This document shows, one piece after another, positions 38,501 to 48,924 of a stretch of DNA of 64,000 nucleotides. The DNA is taken from positions 73,677,558 to 73,741,557 of the forward strand of contig NW_026262668.1 of NCBI RefSeq assembly GCF_021869535.1. The letters are read 5' to 3'. This stretch comes from Mytilus californianus (taxonomy: Eukaryota; Mollusca; Bivalvia; Mytilida; Mytilidae). The notes under the pieces are model-generated. The model saw nothing but the letters and a program-made list of their open reading frames with translations. It had not been told where the DNA came from and made no database searches. The position numbers and the translations under genes were made by a program. Each line of letters starts with the position of its first letter. Positions within the stretch are counted from its first letter, which is position 1.

Positions 38501-41500
38501 CTGTAATTATGTAATTCAATGATTTCAATTTCAATGTATTTAGTGGAATAAAAAGATGTGTCTATTGGATTCTGATGGGGATGGGAGATACAACGGAGAG
38601 GAACTTGGTGATCCAAATTGTACCTGGAAGACACAATATGATAACGTCAACCTCAGTACAGAAAATATATCTCATCCAGGTAAAGTTTGAACTGAAAAAA
38701 AATATAGACCCGATTTTGGTTTTTTTGCTCTATATTTTTCGATGACAATCCTTACAGGTAAGCGTACGTTTTGGCCATGGTTGTTATTTTTATTTTTTTT
38801 TTTTGACAACCCGCGTCGTTCATATTTGAATAGGATGCACACTCTTTTACCAACCGAATCAGACATTATATCATGTTTCATGAAGATCATATTCAGAACT
38901 GTGTACTATTAAAGTGTATGACGGTATGATTTCATTTCATTCTTATTGTAAGCTTATTTTCTATGCGGCTTTGCTTAAACTTTACCAGAATACACGTATG
39001 GCCCCAATAATTTAAAAAACATACACGAACTGAATAACACATACGGACTTTAATGATTTTTTGTTTTACTTTTTTCTTATAGAAAATCACTTATAGTTTG
39101 AAGCTATTTGTTAAATTGTTTTTATCAGGGATTTGTGAACCCTTAGATAGTTCATTGTGTCGGGAAAAGGCATGGTTATCTTGTGAAGCACCCATAGACG
39201 ACTGTCCATCTCTGAAGGAAAAAGGTAATCAGTTATATTTTGGATGAAACTGAAGAAGGTAAATCTTTTTTTTTCAAGTGATTTTTTTCTTTCGCATGAA
39301 CGGTCTGATCTTTAAAGTAATTTTGAATTGTTGTTTTTGTACAATAATTTGCAATATTTATTTGTTATTCAGTATTAAAAGAAAGAAAGATGCAATGGCT
39401 ATAATTTAAACCAAAAATGATACTAATGTCTTAAATTAAGCAGTTTGTTTAAAATGATATACTTTGATCAATGCCACATTTTAAACTTAGATACAAGAAA
39501 TATAACTGTAAAAATGCCAAAAAGGAAAGTACCAAAGCAGACCACTACTTACATGTGTCTGATATTTGAATTTCCACAAGACCAAGATTACCACATTGTA
39601 GCTACAAAGCCCGCCATTGACAACAAACACGTGATGCATCATATTCTTTTATTTGGTTGTGACGAATCAGGTACTGCAGTATTTTTATATTTACAGTAAG
39701 TTACCATTACAAAATATTCTTTTCTGTCTGTTATGTGCATGTAGCTTATAGAACAATCTCGTGTGCATTTCGTACGCTTTGATCCATGCAGGTCTCCACT
39801 GGACTAAAACGTACGAATTGCACAAGAGATTGTAGGTGCTTCAAATATTAGTAAATTAAAAAAGAAAACTTTTAAAGGTGCAATGGTCTTTAATTTTCAA
39901 AGTTTCAGTAAGGCCATTTAAAATTTTTTAAAAATATACAAAACGAACAAAAATGCATGTTACACATACTATCAAATATGAACATTTTCTCTGATCACAG
40001 ATAGATTACAATAGCTCCATGACTTTATCACAAACTAATCAAAATATGAACATATTGAATCTCTCTATGTGTTTAATTTTCTGTGATTATCAGTATGTAT
40101 GCGTTGTCTTATTGGTTTCTGTCTACTGTTTCGGTCTATATGAATTATCTATTTTTGAACTAAATCCGACACACTTGGCAAATTTTTGGTAAACGGAATT
40201 TTTTACTTCTTGAAATCTTTTCAGAGGATGACATCACAGAAGAACTGTATGAACCATTTCCCTGTGGAATGATTGCAAGTCCTAAATGCTCTAGTGTGAT
40301 TGGTATTTGGAGTATGGGAATGTCTGGTGAATGTTCACACAACAGTTCAGGGTTTAGGATTGGAATGAACGGGTTTAAGAAAGGTGCACTACAGGTATGA
40401 TATAAAGTGTATTTGTGTACTTATAATCAGTAATACCATTATCACCATGAATTCAACAACACCTGGAATTACTTTTATAACTGGTATCGAAAGAATTTAG
40501 TCCTGAACGGTGAAGCTACTGGATCACTTTTTTATGGGCTCAGGAGTCGACACTGAGGAGAGGGCACAAGGGGGGCAAAACTATGTTTTTGTCCCGCCCC
40601 ACTTTTTTGTGAACAAAATAAAATTAAAAATTAAAATGAAAGAGGACAACGACTAGCTTTTTAATTATTAGGCCATAGATGTTTTTCTATCTTATATTTG
40701 CTTGTCACTTTCAGATGTTTTTCTATCTTATATTTGCTTGTCACTTTCAGATGTTTTTCTATCTTATATTTGCTTGTCACTTTCAGATGTTTTTCTATCT
40801 TATATTTGCTTGTCACTTTCAGATGTTTTTCTATCTTATATTACTTTTGCTTGTCACTTTCAGATGTTTTTCTATCTTATATTACTTTTGCTTGTCACTT
40901 TCAGATGTTTTTCTATCTTATATTTGCTTGTCGCACACCTTTTGTGTTATATTAAGGTATATAGGAACTTTTTTTCAGAGACAAGTGCCTGTGTCTCCCA
41001 CACGGACTTGGCAATACAATATTAATCTATCATTTTAAAATCTGATGATCTCTGATGTTCCACGGAAGTATCATTATATGGCAGCTTTTTTATTGATATT
41101 GTCGAGGGTTTGTTTGCCGTTTTTTTTTTTGCCAAACACTAGATTAGACAAGAACATGTTACTGCGATGGGAAAAAATAATGATTCCGTTATATTATAGA
41201 TTCATTGGAATAATCCTGACCTCCATGAAGGAATGACAGATGCGTCTGGTATGACAATATTTTACACGCATGTATTACGTCAGCATGACGCTGGAATTAT
41301 GATAGTCGGGCAGTATTGGATTGATCTTCCGCCAAAGAAAAGGAGAGTTGTCGTTACTGGCGAATGTTCAGCTGAATGTTCAGACAAGCTTATTGAAGAG
41401 GAAATCTATATCACATCTGGATATAACCATATGCATTATTTAGGTACTATATTTTCCATAGACCAATACAGAAATAATTGCTTTACATTATGGGAACACT

Positions 41501-44500
41501 ATTACTTTTGACGTTCCTGCTTGGTTGAAGTTTCGTTTCTGAGGACATGAGAACGGGCGAGCGGGCAATTTTCATTAAAACTAACATGTTTATAATAGGG
41601 AGGCTACCTATTGAGAATGAAAAGATAAGGGGTAAATATACACGAGACACTACCAAATACTTAAATTTGGGAATATAGTGCTTTGTTTTAAAAGTCTTCG
41701 ATGATGAGTAAGACACTCATAGTTATGATGGACCATTTTAATATTTATTCAGAATAAAATTCGTAGCTTTTGGGAATAGAATTTTTGTCTAGAAATATCA
41801 TATACGAATTAAATAAATTTTACAAAGATGAAACCTCTAGAATGGCAGAATGAAGGATGCCAACAATGATATATCTTTTATAAAATTATGTTCTCCCGTC
41901 TGGCAATATATACGATGACCCATACTAAGATGAAATCCGATTGACTATTGACAAGATTGTTTATACTAGTATACACAGTTAGGTCCGGTAGAAATTGAGA
42001 CATTAAATTCGACGCTGAAAATGTCACGCTCCCTGCACATTAAAGATCACTTGCAGTAACTCTTTAGCGGTCTTGGAGAGGACCCTTTGCCATCCAAAAT
42101 ATCCTTTTTCCAATGGACGTCCAAATTCTCCTCACTTTATCTTGGTCAACCCAATTTGTAGAACCTATCTAATTTATATTCTAATTTATATACATTTTGT
42201 ATATTGTTTAATATGTTCTCATACTGAGGTCGGGTTTTCGGGTAGCATACAATGTATGATCAGAACGTTCAAAATTTACCAAATCAATAATTGTATTTTC
42301 ATTAGTAAGATAATTGGTTTTTTTTAGAATTTCAGACAATTAAGAACACTTAATTCAGGAACGAACAGTACAATTAGGACCTTATTTTGGCTTAATTTTT
42401 TCTCTGAAATTATTACTTTTAATGATTTTATCGTAGGTATTTTTTAAAGTTAAGATATTGCTAATCTCTAAATGAAAAAAAAAAATCAATTTAATTTGTA
42501 GTCATTGCATCACAAGAAATAATGGAAAGTTTTACAGATATTCGGAATAAATTTCCAAATAGTCTCAATTAAAGATAATTATCTTTAATCGTATTATGAA
42601 CTTTTAATATACCTAGTCATGTCAGAATATAGCATAACGCAGACTGAACCATACGCAACAGTTTGAATTGAAAGCATTTTTGATCACACTTGATCAAAAC
42701 TGTCTATACTGGCTTAACACGCAAAAATCTTCGTTGTATGCATTATTTGATGAAAGGCTTTGTATGGACATTAAGATAATTAAATGCTGTGCTTGAACTT
42801 TGAACTTGAAAATTACGAAGTCATCTAGATTTGCAGCAATAAAAACATCACTGAATAGACATTAATTGAAAAGGTTTAGAATTATTGCGGCTTTTCCCAA
42901 TTTTGGAAAGACATTGGGTTAATTTTAAGAATCGTTTAAACTATATGATATTTGGTCAAAAGGTGAGCAACAGGGGTATACAATAAACAAATAAAAAAAA
43001 TAATTTTGTCAGTTATATTAAATCAATGCCGTTCTAAATAGAAATGTTTTAGAATGTGTTTAGAGGGAAATGCTTTAACGGAATGATTGTCAAATATTTT
43101 GAAGGTCGTCAAGAACGTATAGAATTGTACCGTAAAGATAGAAAAATAAAAGACCTCGCATATGACCAGAATTTCAGCTACGACATGCCTGTACTTCATA
43201 GGTAACTTGTGATAGAAAGAATAGCTTCAAGTCCTTTAGGCCAAGGATTTGAATAGTTTTATACTATACAAAGTTTTGGTAGGCCTAAAAAATAATCCCT
43301 GTGTTTCCACTTACATGCTGAAAGAAAATAACGTGGGAAGGAAGGCAAATAATTTTGTCAAAAATGTTTTGACTGATTTAAACAGGGGAAAGAGTCTGAC
43401 TTTAATAGTGCCTGTTCAAAAATGATAAAAATATCTTTAGGGTAGGTAGGATTAGCGGAAACACAGGTAATTTAATACATACTGTTCTTACTTTAACAGA
43501 GCAGCGACATCTTAGCTTTTTAGCTCACCTTTCCATCACTTGACGTCCGTCGTCGTCTGTCGTCGTCCGTTCGGTGTAAACTATTTCAAACATCTTCTCC
43601 TCTAAAACTAATGAACCAATTCCAACCAAACTTAAGCTGAATGATCCTTAGGGTATCTAGAATAAAGTTTGTGTTTTATTTTCTGTTTCTTAAAAAAAAC
43701 ACGGCCGCCATCGCTAAAAATAGAACATCTGGGTAAAATGCAGTTTTTGGCTTATATCTCAAAAACTAAAGCATTTAGAGCAAATCTGACATGGGGTTAC
43801 ACTGTTTATCAGGTCAAGTTCTATCAGGCCTGAAATTTTCAGATTATTCTTACAACCCATTGTTAGGTTGCTGCCACTAAATTGGTAATTTTAAGGAAAT
43901 TTTGCAGTTTTTGGTTATTATCTTGAATATTATTATAGATAAAGATAAAATGTAAACAGTAAAAATGTTCAGCAAAGTAAGATCTACAAATAAGTTTACA
44001 TGACCAAATTTGTCAATTGACCCCTTAAAGAGTTATTGCCCTTTAAGGACAATTTTACACAATTTGTTTATCATGTTTTCTAACTTTAAAAAATCTTCTC
44101 TGAAACTACTGAACCAAATTAAATTAAACTTAAGCTGAATGATTCTTAGGTTATCTAAAATAATGTTTGTGTTTTATTTTCTGTTTTCTCAGAAAACATG
44201 GCCGCCATGGCTAAAAATAGAACATAGGGTAAAATGCAGTTTTTGACTAATATCTCAAAAACTAAAGCATTTAGAGCAAATCAGACAAGAAGTTAAAGCA
44301 TTCATTAGGTCAAGGTCTACCTGCCCTGAAATTATCAGCCAAATTGGGTATCTGATTTTTAGGTAATTGCCACTGAATTGATGATTTTAAGGAAATTTTG
44401 CAGTTTTCAGTTATAATCTTGAATATTATTACAGATAAAGATAAACTGCAAACAGCAAAAATGTTCAGCAAAGTTAGATCTACAAATAAGTTTAATATGA

Positions 44501-46127
44501 CCAAAATTGTCAATTGACCCCTTAAGGAGTTGTTGTCCTTTAAAGACAATTTTTCACAATTTGTTCATTTAGTTTGCTTACTTTAAAAAATCTTCTCCTT
44601 TGAAACTGCTGAATCAATTTCAGCCAAACTTGGGCTTAATGAGTTCCAGAGTATCTACCATGAAATTTAGAGAAAAATATGTTGACCTGTTTTGGAGTTG
44701 TGCCTCTGAAATATCAGGGTTATTTTTGAAGTTTTTGGCTGTAAATTGCAGAATGTTCAGCATGACAAGATGTGTCTACCCTGAAAATTTTGGAAAAATC
44801 TAAAAACTTGTTCTTGAGTTATTGCCCCCTGAATATCTTCTTTTTTTTCATTTTTTGGCTGTTATCTTAATAAATATAGGAGGTAGTTTAACAGTCTAAA
44901 TTGCAAAAATGATCAGCAATACAAGATTTATTAACGCTGAAAATTTCAGAAAAGTGCATTATCCTGTTTTTGAGTTTTTTTCTGTTATTTGGAAAACTAT
45001 AGGATGTAGATATAAACTGCAAAAATGATCAACATGACAAGATCTATCTACTCTGAAAGTTTGACCTGTTTTGAAGTTATTGCCCCTTACATGTTGATTT
45101 TTATTGGTCTTTTTTGCAGTTTTTGGCTGTTATCTAAATCCTATAGGAGCTAGGTTTAACATGTAAATTGCAAAAATGATCAGCAACACAAAGAGCTAAA
45201 GAATGTTCATATAAAAGTCCTAATTATGCCTGGCAATTTTCCCCAGGTGAGCGATACAAGCACAGGTGTGCTGCCTAAGTTCTTTATTTTTCAAAAAAAA
45301 TATATGTATATTCTACTTCATATGTGCATACATATCAGCTTAAAAGTAAAATTTGTTGGCCTTTTCAATGACGATGTCATGGTTCATTTTTTACATGTTT
45401 CAATGATTTGATGATCTTTATTTCGATTCAATCCTGTTGAAAAGCAGATTATGAGAAAAATGTATGAATAATGAAATTCATTGATATAAATGACCAATTT
45501 TTGTTTTAATATTTCAGCTATCAGGAACCAGTCAAGTTAATACCAGGAGATGAAATAAAGGTAACATGTATATATTCTACAACGTCACGTTCAGAAAATG
45601 TTCATTTCGGATACTCTACATCAGATGAAATGTGTCTTGGATTTTTAACTTATTTTCCAAAAGAAAACTTAAAGGATCCGTACTGCACTAATTGGAAGTC
45701 AATATCGAGGTGTCTTTTGTGGAAAGAAGAGGCTGACACAGATGTACAGGGGTGCTACATTCAACGCTTATTACAAGGTCATGATGTAACAGCCAATCAA
45801 ATCATTCAAAACATTATTCAAACATGCGCTCCATTTGAAACATGTTCTGATTGGTGCAGGTTTTCTTTGAATGCAGCTAGACAGCATCCATGTTTCCAAG
45901 GTGACGTGTTGGATTTTATTGGCTATGAAACTTTACATGACTTGCCAAAATTTCTTATTCCATTTATATTATGTGATTTTAAAAGAGATATGAATTTTTC
46001 AACAGAAGTGATATTTAAGAAACAACAGAAAATTTCTCCTATTAACCAACATAACTTTTCTATATGTCACTTTTCTCATATTTCTTTATTTCTTTTAGAT
46101 TTTATACTTTTTATCCTCATTAGCTAA
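29530..46127 (+). CDS. Secreted or anchored type II copper monooxygenase (DBH/MOXD-like) with N-terminal temptin-type domain
   Basis: Proposed exons: 29530-29537, 37920-38118, 38544-38679, 39129-39224, 39491-39670, 40225-40394, 41200-41443, 43066-43201, 45518-46127 (592 residues). Residues 1-20 look like a signal peptide (core YVGILLCVNIVL). A temptin-type domain follows (IPNG, PHPC, GVGH, then DSDGDG...ELGDPNC), then a short Cys-rich linker, then the two copper monooxygenase domains. Ligands expected from PHM are all visible: HH about 196-197 (VMHHILLFGC), H265 (QIHWNNP), H340/H342 (NHMHYLG) and M428 (DEMC). No DOMON domain is present. The protein ends in a hydrophobic tail (LFLLDFILFILIS) that could be a GPI signal or anchor. 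The family hydroxylates catechol-type or peptide substrates with ascorbate, in the secretory pathway; the substrate here is unknown. The first exon is inferred; an in-frame ATG at 37891 is the alternative start (599 residues). Confidence 0.88.
30434..30903 (+). repeat. Direct duplication, two ~210-bp copies 258 bp apart
   Basis: 30434-30644 and 30692-30903 are almost identical. A visible difference is AATTTAGTCG against AATTTCGTCG. They are separated by a 47-bp spacer. No coding or terminal-repeat structure is visible in the unit. It lies in the proposed first intron of the monooxygenase gene. Confidence 0.9.
31620..31900. mobile_element. MITE-like element with ~30-bp terminal inverted repeats
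   Basis: The left end reads AGGGAGCTACCATTTGATTT followed by TTATGGGGGAGGG. The right end is the inverse: CCCCCCCTACAAATCAAATG followed by GTAGCTCCCT. The ~270-bp body repeats GGCAGGA phrases and codes for nothing. No clear target-site duplication was seen. It lies in the proposed monooxygenase intron 1. Confidence 0.8.
32361..33160 (-). repeat. Reverse-oriented retroelement tail and associated dispersed repeat
   Basis: Reading the reverse strand, 32361-32790 matches the Penelope-like tail seen forward at 34430-35085 (GCCAATGAGACAACTATCCA, GCATAAGG/GGACAGGCACAT, and CTGGGACAGTGGTGTAACAG). The following 32790-33160 segment (CGTTTCGTCTACAAAAGACC region) looks like another dispersed repeat, but I found no second copy here. 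Confidence 0.6.
33470..35085 (+). pseudogene. Penelope-like reverse transcriptase fragment with 3' tail, inactivated
   Basis: Broken frames contain reverse transcriptase motifs: GIPMGTN at about 33567-33590, followed at once by a TGA where the family has a codon, and SRYLDDI in the 61-codon frame 33614-33799. Downstream pieces (VPLAPS- and ERNLCITGK-like, 33920-34060) are out of frame with stops. The tail 34430-35085 ends GCAATCATACCACATCTTCG, the part repeated elsewhere in the window. Several stops and frame breaks make it non-functional. Confidence 0.75.
36600..36985 (-). repeat. Family A element, reverse and degenerate
   Basis: GGCAATAACTCCTGTACTGA followed by GGGGTCAATTGTC (36808 on) is the reverse complement of the family A phrase GACCCCTTAAGGAGTTATTG. 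About two diverged units are visible. It lies in the proposed monooxygenase intron 1. Confidence 0.6.
37766..37862 (+). repeat. 26-bp tandem repeat next to monooxygenase exon 2
   Basis: Three to four copies of GTAAGCTCCCAACACAGATC followed by TGTTYN lie 25-60 bp upstream of the candidate ATG at 37891 and about 60 bp upstream of the splice acceptor. Each copy carries AGATCT. Confidence 0.85.
40679..40933 (+). repeat. 36/41-bp tandem array carrying splice-acceptor-like motifs
   Basis: Seven units start (ATGTTTTTCTATCTTATA) at 40679, 40715, 40751, 40787, 40823, 40864 and 40905. The unit ends TTTGCTTGTCACTTTCAG, a pyrimidine-rich stretch plus AG that looks like a 3' splice site. Two units carry a 5-bp insertion. 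It lies in the monooxygenase intron 40395-41199. Because 36 is a multiple of three and the unit lacks stops, long frames appear in all three phases; they are artefacts. Confidence 0.92.
41444..43065 (+). other. Monooxygenase intron with nothing recognised
   Basis: This intron separates the exon ending NHMHYLG from the exon starting at 43066. It is AT-rich and I found no repeat family or nested gene. The acceptor AG at 43064-43065 was chosen because it restores the frame and the family sequence; another AG lies two bases upstream. Confidence 0.5.
43515..45275 (+). repeat. Family A element, long copy inside a monooxygenase intron
   Basis: It starts TTTTTAGCTCACCTTTCCAT (hairpin partly lost), then GACGTCCGTCGTCGTCTGTC. 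It carries tandem ~480-bp units (TCTTCTCCT...AAACT near 43588, 44095, 44590) and ends near AGGTGAGCGATACAAGCACA (45246). It is the longest family A copy in the window and lies between exons ending at 43201 and starting at 45518. Confidence 0.78.
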
Positions 46128-46131
46128 TAAA
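46126..46131 (+). terminator. Candidate polyadenylation signal overlapping the monooxygenase stop codon
   Basis: AATAAA begins at the second base of the TAA stop (46125-46127). A T/G-richer stretch (TTGTTTTGCC) follows about 25 bases later. If used, the 3' untranslated region would be very short. Confidence 0.4.
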
Positions 46132-46679
46132 CCACAATCTACTTAACAAAAACAATTGTTTTGCCTGTATAATACAGTTATTGCAACTTCACTCTTGAAT
46201 ATATTATTTGGGTCACATGTGACCACAGATATGTTCTACTTGTAGTAGTCACAATCCCTTCCTCTTTGCCTAGATTATGACATTGCCAAATTTTACTTGC
46301 CAGGAGAAACACAACTTGTGCCACTAGTTGGGCAAAAACTGCTTACCCCTCCAGAGCACCAGAGTTCACCCATGATTTTTTTGAGGTGTTAATTTTAGGA
46401 TTAAACACAATTTTTCTAGAGCTTATTGATGTGTAAATTTTAACTCTTAACCAAACATTTGCAATTTTTAATTAACAATTTTTCATTGGCATCTATTTAC
46501 CATCAAATCCACAGTTGACATGTTGCATTAACTATTAAGGAGGGAGCTGCCATATTATTGACTTGCTGAAATCCATAAATGTTTGATCAATACAATAGAA
46601 TTGAAAATGAAACAACACCTACCATAAAACTCAAAAACTTCATTTGAGTGAAATATTTTCAAAATTTGAAGCATACAAC

Positions 46680-48055
46680 TAATGGAAAACTTTATATTGA
46701 GATTTTCCATTCATGTGAACGATTTTTCGTTCCCTATTGTAAATTTTCCTTTTTTGGACGATTATGTTCCTTTGGCACCATCTTACGGTGTTTATATGGA
46801 TTTAAATGAACGAAATCTATGTATTACTGGTAAATTCAGGGATTTTGTTACCACAAATTACTTAAAACCTTTACTAAATTCTTCCATAAATACAAAGATT
46901 TGGTTTGGAAGTTTGGTTGTACCTGTAGAAAACTTAATTTTAAACAGGATAGCACATCCTAATTTTTACGGAGAAGTTGTTTACCAAGCCTAGAAATTAA
47001 GATTTGATCTTGGTAAACTTATCGATCCTTTAAATAAACTTATTCTAAAAGGTTACCAATTCAACACTGTAATTAGATCTTTGAATATTGATTTTATTGG
47101 TATTAATATTGATTTTGTTATCAGTAAATCAAAATCCAACTAAATATTATTTTTTATATACATATGCACATCCATGGCTCTACAATCTGTTAATACCTGT
47201 ATCTTGGCATTGCACAAGGTCATGTTTTTATGCCCCACCTACGACAGTAGAAGGGGCATTATGTTTTCTGGTCTGTGCGTCAGTTCGTTCATCTGTCCCG
47301 CTTCAGGTTTTTGGTCAAGGTAGTTATCTTTCTAATTGTAATGCCAAATTAGAGTTTTGACCCCAATTTCACAGTCCACTGAACATAGAAAATGATAGTG
47401 CGAGTGGGGCATCCATGTACTATGGACATATTCTTGTTTTCTGACTGTTAATGAGGTCTGTACACTAAATCCAGTGGATATTTGATGTGTACTGATTGAT
47501 ATTTTAGTCTTAGTTGCATTTTTTTATTAGTTGTTATTGGCTTTGAACTAGCTGTCAGTAACTGCAAGTACTCTCAGATCTGTACTTAGTGTCTTTTTAG
47601 TTGTGGGGATGTATAAGTACCCTGCCAGGTCCGGTCTGTGTTTTTGTTAGATGTATTTCTGCTTTGTATTGATCTGATGAGTTAAGCCTTTTTCAACAGA
47701 TTTTTATAGTTTGTTCTTATGTTGTACTGTTACACCACTGTCCAAGGTTAGGGGAGGGTTGGCGCTTTCAAACAAGTTTAAACCCGCCACATTCTGTATG
47801 TGCCTGTCCAAAGTCAGGAGCCTGTAATTCAGTGGTTTTTGTTTGTTGTTGTATATCATATTTGTTTTTTGTTCTTTATTTTGTACATAAATCAGGCCGT
47901 TAATTTTCACGTTTGAATTGTTTTACATTTGTCATTTCGGGGCCTTTTATAGCTGACTATGCAGTATGGGTTTTGCTATAGCTGTTGACTTCTATGTCCT
48001 TTGGTCTCTGGTGGAGAGTTGTCTCATTGACAATTATACCACATTTTCTTATTTT
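46680..48055 (+). pseudogene. Second Penelope-like element fragment, with a family C insertion in its tail
   Basis: The frame 46682-46993 encodes recognisable element pieces (DFSFPIVNFPFLDD, VPLAPSYGVY, ERNLCITGK, FYGEVVY), with a block missing between SYGVY and the next motif. The 3' tail 47038-48055 matches 34240-35085 and ends TCTCATTGACAATTATACCA. The family C element 47228-47437 interrupts the tail. The copy lacks the reverse transcriptase core and is dead. Confidence 0.75.
47228..47437 (+). repeat. Family C element nested in a retroelement tail
   Basis: It reads TTATGCCCCACC...GGGGCATTATG, then GTCTGTGCGTCAGTTCG, and ends ATGGACATATTCTTGTTT. Comparison with the uninterrupted tail at 34420-34440 shows it sits between CATGTTTT and CTGACTGTTAATG. 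Confidence 0.82.
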
Positions 48056-48752
48056 ATAAATCAACTAGAACACACCGGCGACATCGCGGGTCCGTGACTG
48101 AATTGAAGTACCTACGCCGTACGTCATATTTTCCACCTGGATTTTGAGTATTCCTTTTGTCATTTGATAAAGTCATACTGATCATAAGGTGCACAGTTTT
48201 CTCTGCTTTCAAAATCTTTCTGTTTGAATCCGTCCTGGTTTTCTTACTACAACCGGAAACTTTGGATATATCTTTTTTTTGTCAATGATTGAATTTAGTA
48301 GTGTCAATCCCTGAATAATGATGAAGTTCAAGTGTGATTATGACCTGTGTATATAGCAAACACCCAAATACACCGTTTGGTGGTGCACCTGACAGAGGAG
48401 GAATGTACAGATTAGGTGACAGGTAACATGTGACATGTTATACTATTGGTATCGGATTCGACTTGTTAATTATTGGTAATATTAATTATGTGGTAAACAA
48501 AAGGGCCTGGAATGGTTTAATTTTTAATCAACACCATTGTCCTATATTAGTTAGATATAGTTAAGACATCCTTGGATGAATTCAGTCAATTTTGGTTACA
48601 ATGGAAAGGTACTTCAAAGGAAAAGATTTTACAAAGTTTAAGGATGACAGCCTGATGAATTCCAAATTAATATGACAGCACATTAGTCCTTTGGGCCATG
48701 TGAGCTATTATAAATCATCTAAAATAAAAAAACACTCAGAGCAAATGATTAC
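48056..48752. other. Intergenic gap between the converging genes
   Basis: A GC-richer patch (48066-48115, ACCGGCGACATCGCGGGTCC) stands out from AT-rich surroundings and may be a dispersed repeat, but no second copy is in the window. No gene was recognised. Confidence 0.4.
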
Positions 48753-48758
48753 TTTTAA
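48753..48758 (-). terminator. Candidate polyadenylation signal of the FBXL6-type gene
   Basis: On the reverse strand ATTAAA lies about 170 bases past the stop codon and is followed by TTGCTCTGAGTGTTTTTTTA, a plausible T/G-rich downstream element. Confidence 0.35.
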
Positions 48759-48924
48759 TGAATAATGGATATTAATAATAAATAAAAATCAGCATCAAAA
48801 ATGTTTTTAAATAATTCAACAAATTTAAAAATCTAACATTTGTATAAAAATAAAAAAATTATATACTTGGACTCCTGACATCTGTAGCTGCCTGTACCTT
48901 CAATATAGATAAAATGTCAATTGG

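Noticed and set aside
40679-41038. 119-codon open frame with repeated FYLIFACHFQ text
   Set aside because: It is produced by the 36-bp array, which is open in all three frames, and lies in an intron.
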